Under the pieces are notes generated by a model that saw only the letters and a list, made by a program, of their open reading frames with translations, was not told the DNA's origin and ran no database searches. 64,000 nt of DNA from JAIXWP01 sp965247015 (GTDB taxonomy: Bacteria > Bacteroidota > Bacteroidia > Flavobacteriales_D > Sanyastnellaceae), in the NCBI GenBank assembly GCA_965247015.1, contig CBDFGG010000004.1, positions 1,178,001-1,242,000 on the forward strand, given 5' to 3'. The translations under genes and the position numbers were made by a program. Below are positions 62,997 through 64,000 of this stretch, piece by piece (position 1 is the first letter of the stretch; each line of letters begins with the position of its first letter).

Positions 62997-64000
62997 TTAA
63001 TCTTTTAATGACTTCTCCCACTTGCTCACGGCAACCGTTGCCACGGCGTTACCAACCACATTCGTCGCACTTCGCCCCATATCAAGCACGTGATCTACCC
63101 CTAAAAGGAGCAACAACCCCGCCTCTGGGATACCGAATGACGAGAGCGTGCCGGCAATTACCACTAAAGAGGCTCTTGGGACTCCCGCAATACCCTTGCT
63201 AGTGATCATCAGTGTTAAGAGCATAAGCATTTGGTCTCCAAAGGACATGTCTATTCCGTAGCTCTGCGCGATGAATATGCTCGCGAAAGTCATGTACATC
63301 ATACTGCCGTCAAGATTAAAGCTATAGCCCAATGGCAGCGTAAAACTCACAATACGATTGTTACAACCAAAGCGCTCTAACTCTTCCATCATCTTTGGAT
63401 ATGCAGCCTCTGAAGAGGCGGTTGAAAAGGCTAATAACAAGGCTTCTTTCAATCTGCCAAAAAGGGTCCTTATTCGTTTCTTGATTAATAAATATCCTAC
63501 CCCTATCAGAATCAGCCACAACAGCAGCAGACCTAAATAAAACTCTCCGATGAAAATGGCATAAGTGCTTAGCACGCCTAACCCTTTTTTGGCTACCACT
63601 GAAGCCATTGCGGCAAATACCGCGAATGGAGCAACATACATGACCATGGAGGTAATCTTCAACATGACGTGTCCAACGGCATCCAAAGCTTTAATAATCG
63701 GCTCGCCATGCTTTCCTATTGCCGCTGTTGCAATACCGAATAACAAGGAGAATATGACGATTTGTAAGATTTCGTTGGTGGCCATCGACTCAATTACAGA
63801 GCTCGGAATGATGTGGGTTATGAAGCCTTTTAATGACATTGACCCTTTATCCACGCCAGCATCAAGAAGTGCAGAGGGCGGGTCCAAGTTCATCGCAAGT
63901 CCTGGCTTGAAAATATTTACCAGTAAGCATCCTAAAAGCAATGAAACAAAAGAAGCAGAAATAAACCATAACATGGTTTTTCCCCCAATTCTACCTACAG
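62997..64000 (-). CDS. Dicarboxylate/amino acid:cation symporter, 5' end cut by window edge
   Basis: The minus-strand frame stays open to the window edge, so the N-terminus is missing. The visible part carries the DAACS signatures GRIGGKT near the edge, then FSTASSEAAYPKMMEELERF (serine-rich re-entrant loop), FTLPLGYSFNLDGSMMYMTF and GIAGVPRASLVVIAGTLSSF. GVDHVLDMGRSATNVVGNAV follows in the last membrane segments. It probably imports glutamate, aspartate or dicarboxylates with Na+ or H+. The true start lies beyond 64000. Confidence 0.93.
   Translation of the reverse strand, partial: VGRIGGKTMLWFISASFVSLLLGCLLVNIFKPGLAMNLDPPSALLDAGVDKGSMSLKGFITHIIPSSVIESMATNEILQIVIFSLLFGIATAAIGKHGEPIIKALDAVGHVMLKITSMVMYVAPFAVFAAMASVVAKKGLGVLSTYAIFIGEFYLGLLLLWLILIGVGYLLIKKRIRTLFGRLKEALLLAFSTASSEAAYPKMMEELERFGCNNRIVSFTLPLGYSFNLDGSMMYMTFASIFIAQSYGIDMSFGDQMLMLLTLMITSKGIAGVPRASLVVIAGTLSSFGIPEAGLLLLLGVDHVLDMGRSATNVVGNAVATVAVSKWEKSLKD

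Noticed and set aside
1..64000. CRISPR arrays, insertion sequences, prophage, rRNA operon
   Set aside because: I saw no regularly spaced repeats with unique spacers, transposase or integrase motifs, phage genes or rRNA signatures.

Overview
The window looks like a chromosome segment from a member of the Bacteroidota, most likely Flavobacteriales-like. The evidence is: several large secreted proteins ending in type IX secretion (T9SS) sorting domains (four type A, one type B); many lipoproteins with short C-terminal-Cys signal peptides; Bacteroidota-only families (DUF4292, DUF5522, long PurF, CotH with a T9SS tail); a one-component-style sensor kinase with a LytTR regulator; and repeated TAnnTTTG -7 promoter boxes. 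No T9SS machinery, prophage, insertion sequence, rRNA or CRISPR array is visible. Base composition is moderate by eye and is clearly more AT-rich in the 7.6-9.5 kb gene.

Layout. 1-3.3 kb: an edge-truncated two-component propeller/histidine kinase and its LytTR response regulator, with start and stop overlapping. 3.3-5.7 kb: a T9SS protein flanked on both sides by large nested inverted-repeat elements, followed by gpsA. 6.7-10.5 kb: a minus-strand accessory block made of a membrane thioredoxin-like protein, a KAP-type P-loop NTPase and an HSDR_N (COG4748-like) nuclease, preceded by a 21-bp tandem repeat. This is the best candidate for an undescribed system. 10.9-15.5 kb: a giant T9SS protein. 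15.5-17.4 kb: purF. 17.5-19.9 kb: a plug-only TonB-receptor-like protein, an ECF sigma factor and a membrane-anchored TPR/anti-sigma-like protein in one operon. 20-26.5 kb: a tetR-tolC-hlyD-RND efflux operon with a candidate operator over its promoter. 26.7-31.5 kb: a CotH/T9SS protein, a small outer-membrane barrel, urocanate hydratase and a DUF5522 protein. 31.6-38.7 kb: a D-cysteine desulfhydrase-like enzyme opposite a long minus-strand run ech-dut-nucleotidyltransferase-TPR-DUF4292-EnvC. 38.8-47 kb: two very large T9SS proteins around a small lipoprotein. 47.2-54.2 kb: polyprenyl synthase, a YwqK/MORN lipoprotein, glucosaminidase with LysM, tRNA-Gln, aldehyde dehydrogenase, an MltD-like transglycosylase and a SlyD-like isomerase. 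54.3-62.6 kb: ftsX, then an ExbB-ExbD-ExbD-TonB cluster, a second TonB, a PstS-like lipoprotein and a TPR protein. 62.6-64 kb: an XRE regulator and an edge-truncated dicarboxylate/amino-acid symporter.

How they fit together. Much of the window serves the cell envelope: peptidoglycan remodelling (EnvC, FtsX, glucosaminidase, MltD), energised outer-membrane transport (ExbB/ExbD/TonB), efflux, and surface or secreted adhesin-like T9SS cargo. Metabolic genes (gpsA, purF, dut, ech, hutU, aldehyde dehydrogenase, polyprenyl synthase) are scattered singly. Functions are inferred from motifs read by eye; no database search was possible.
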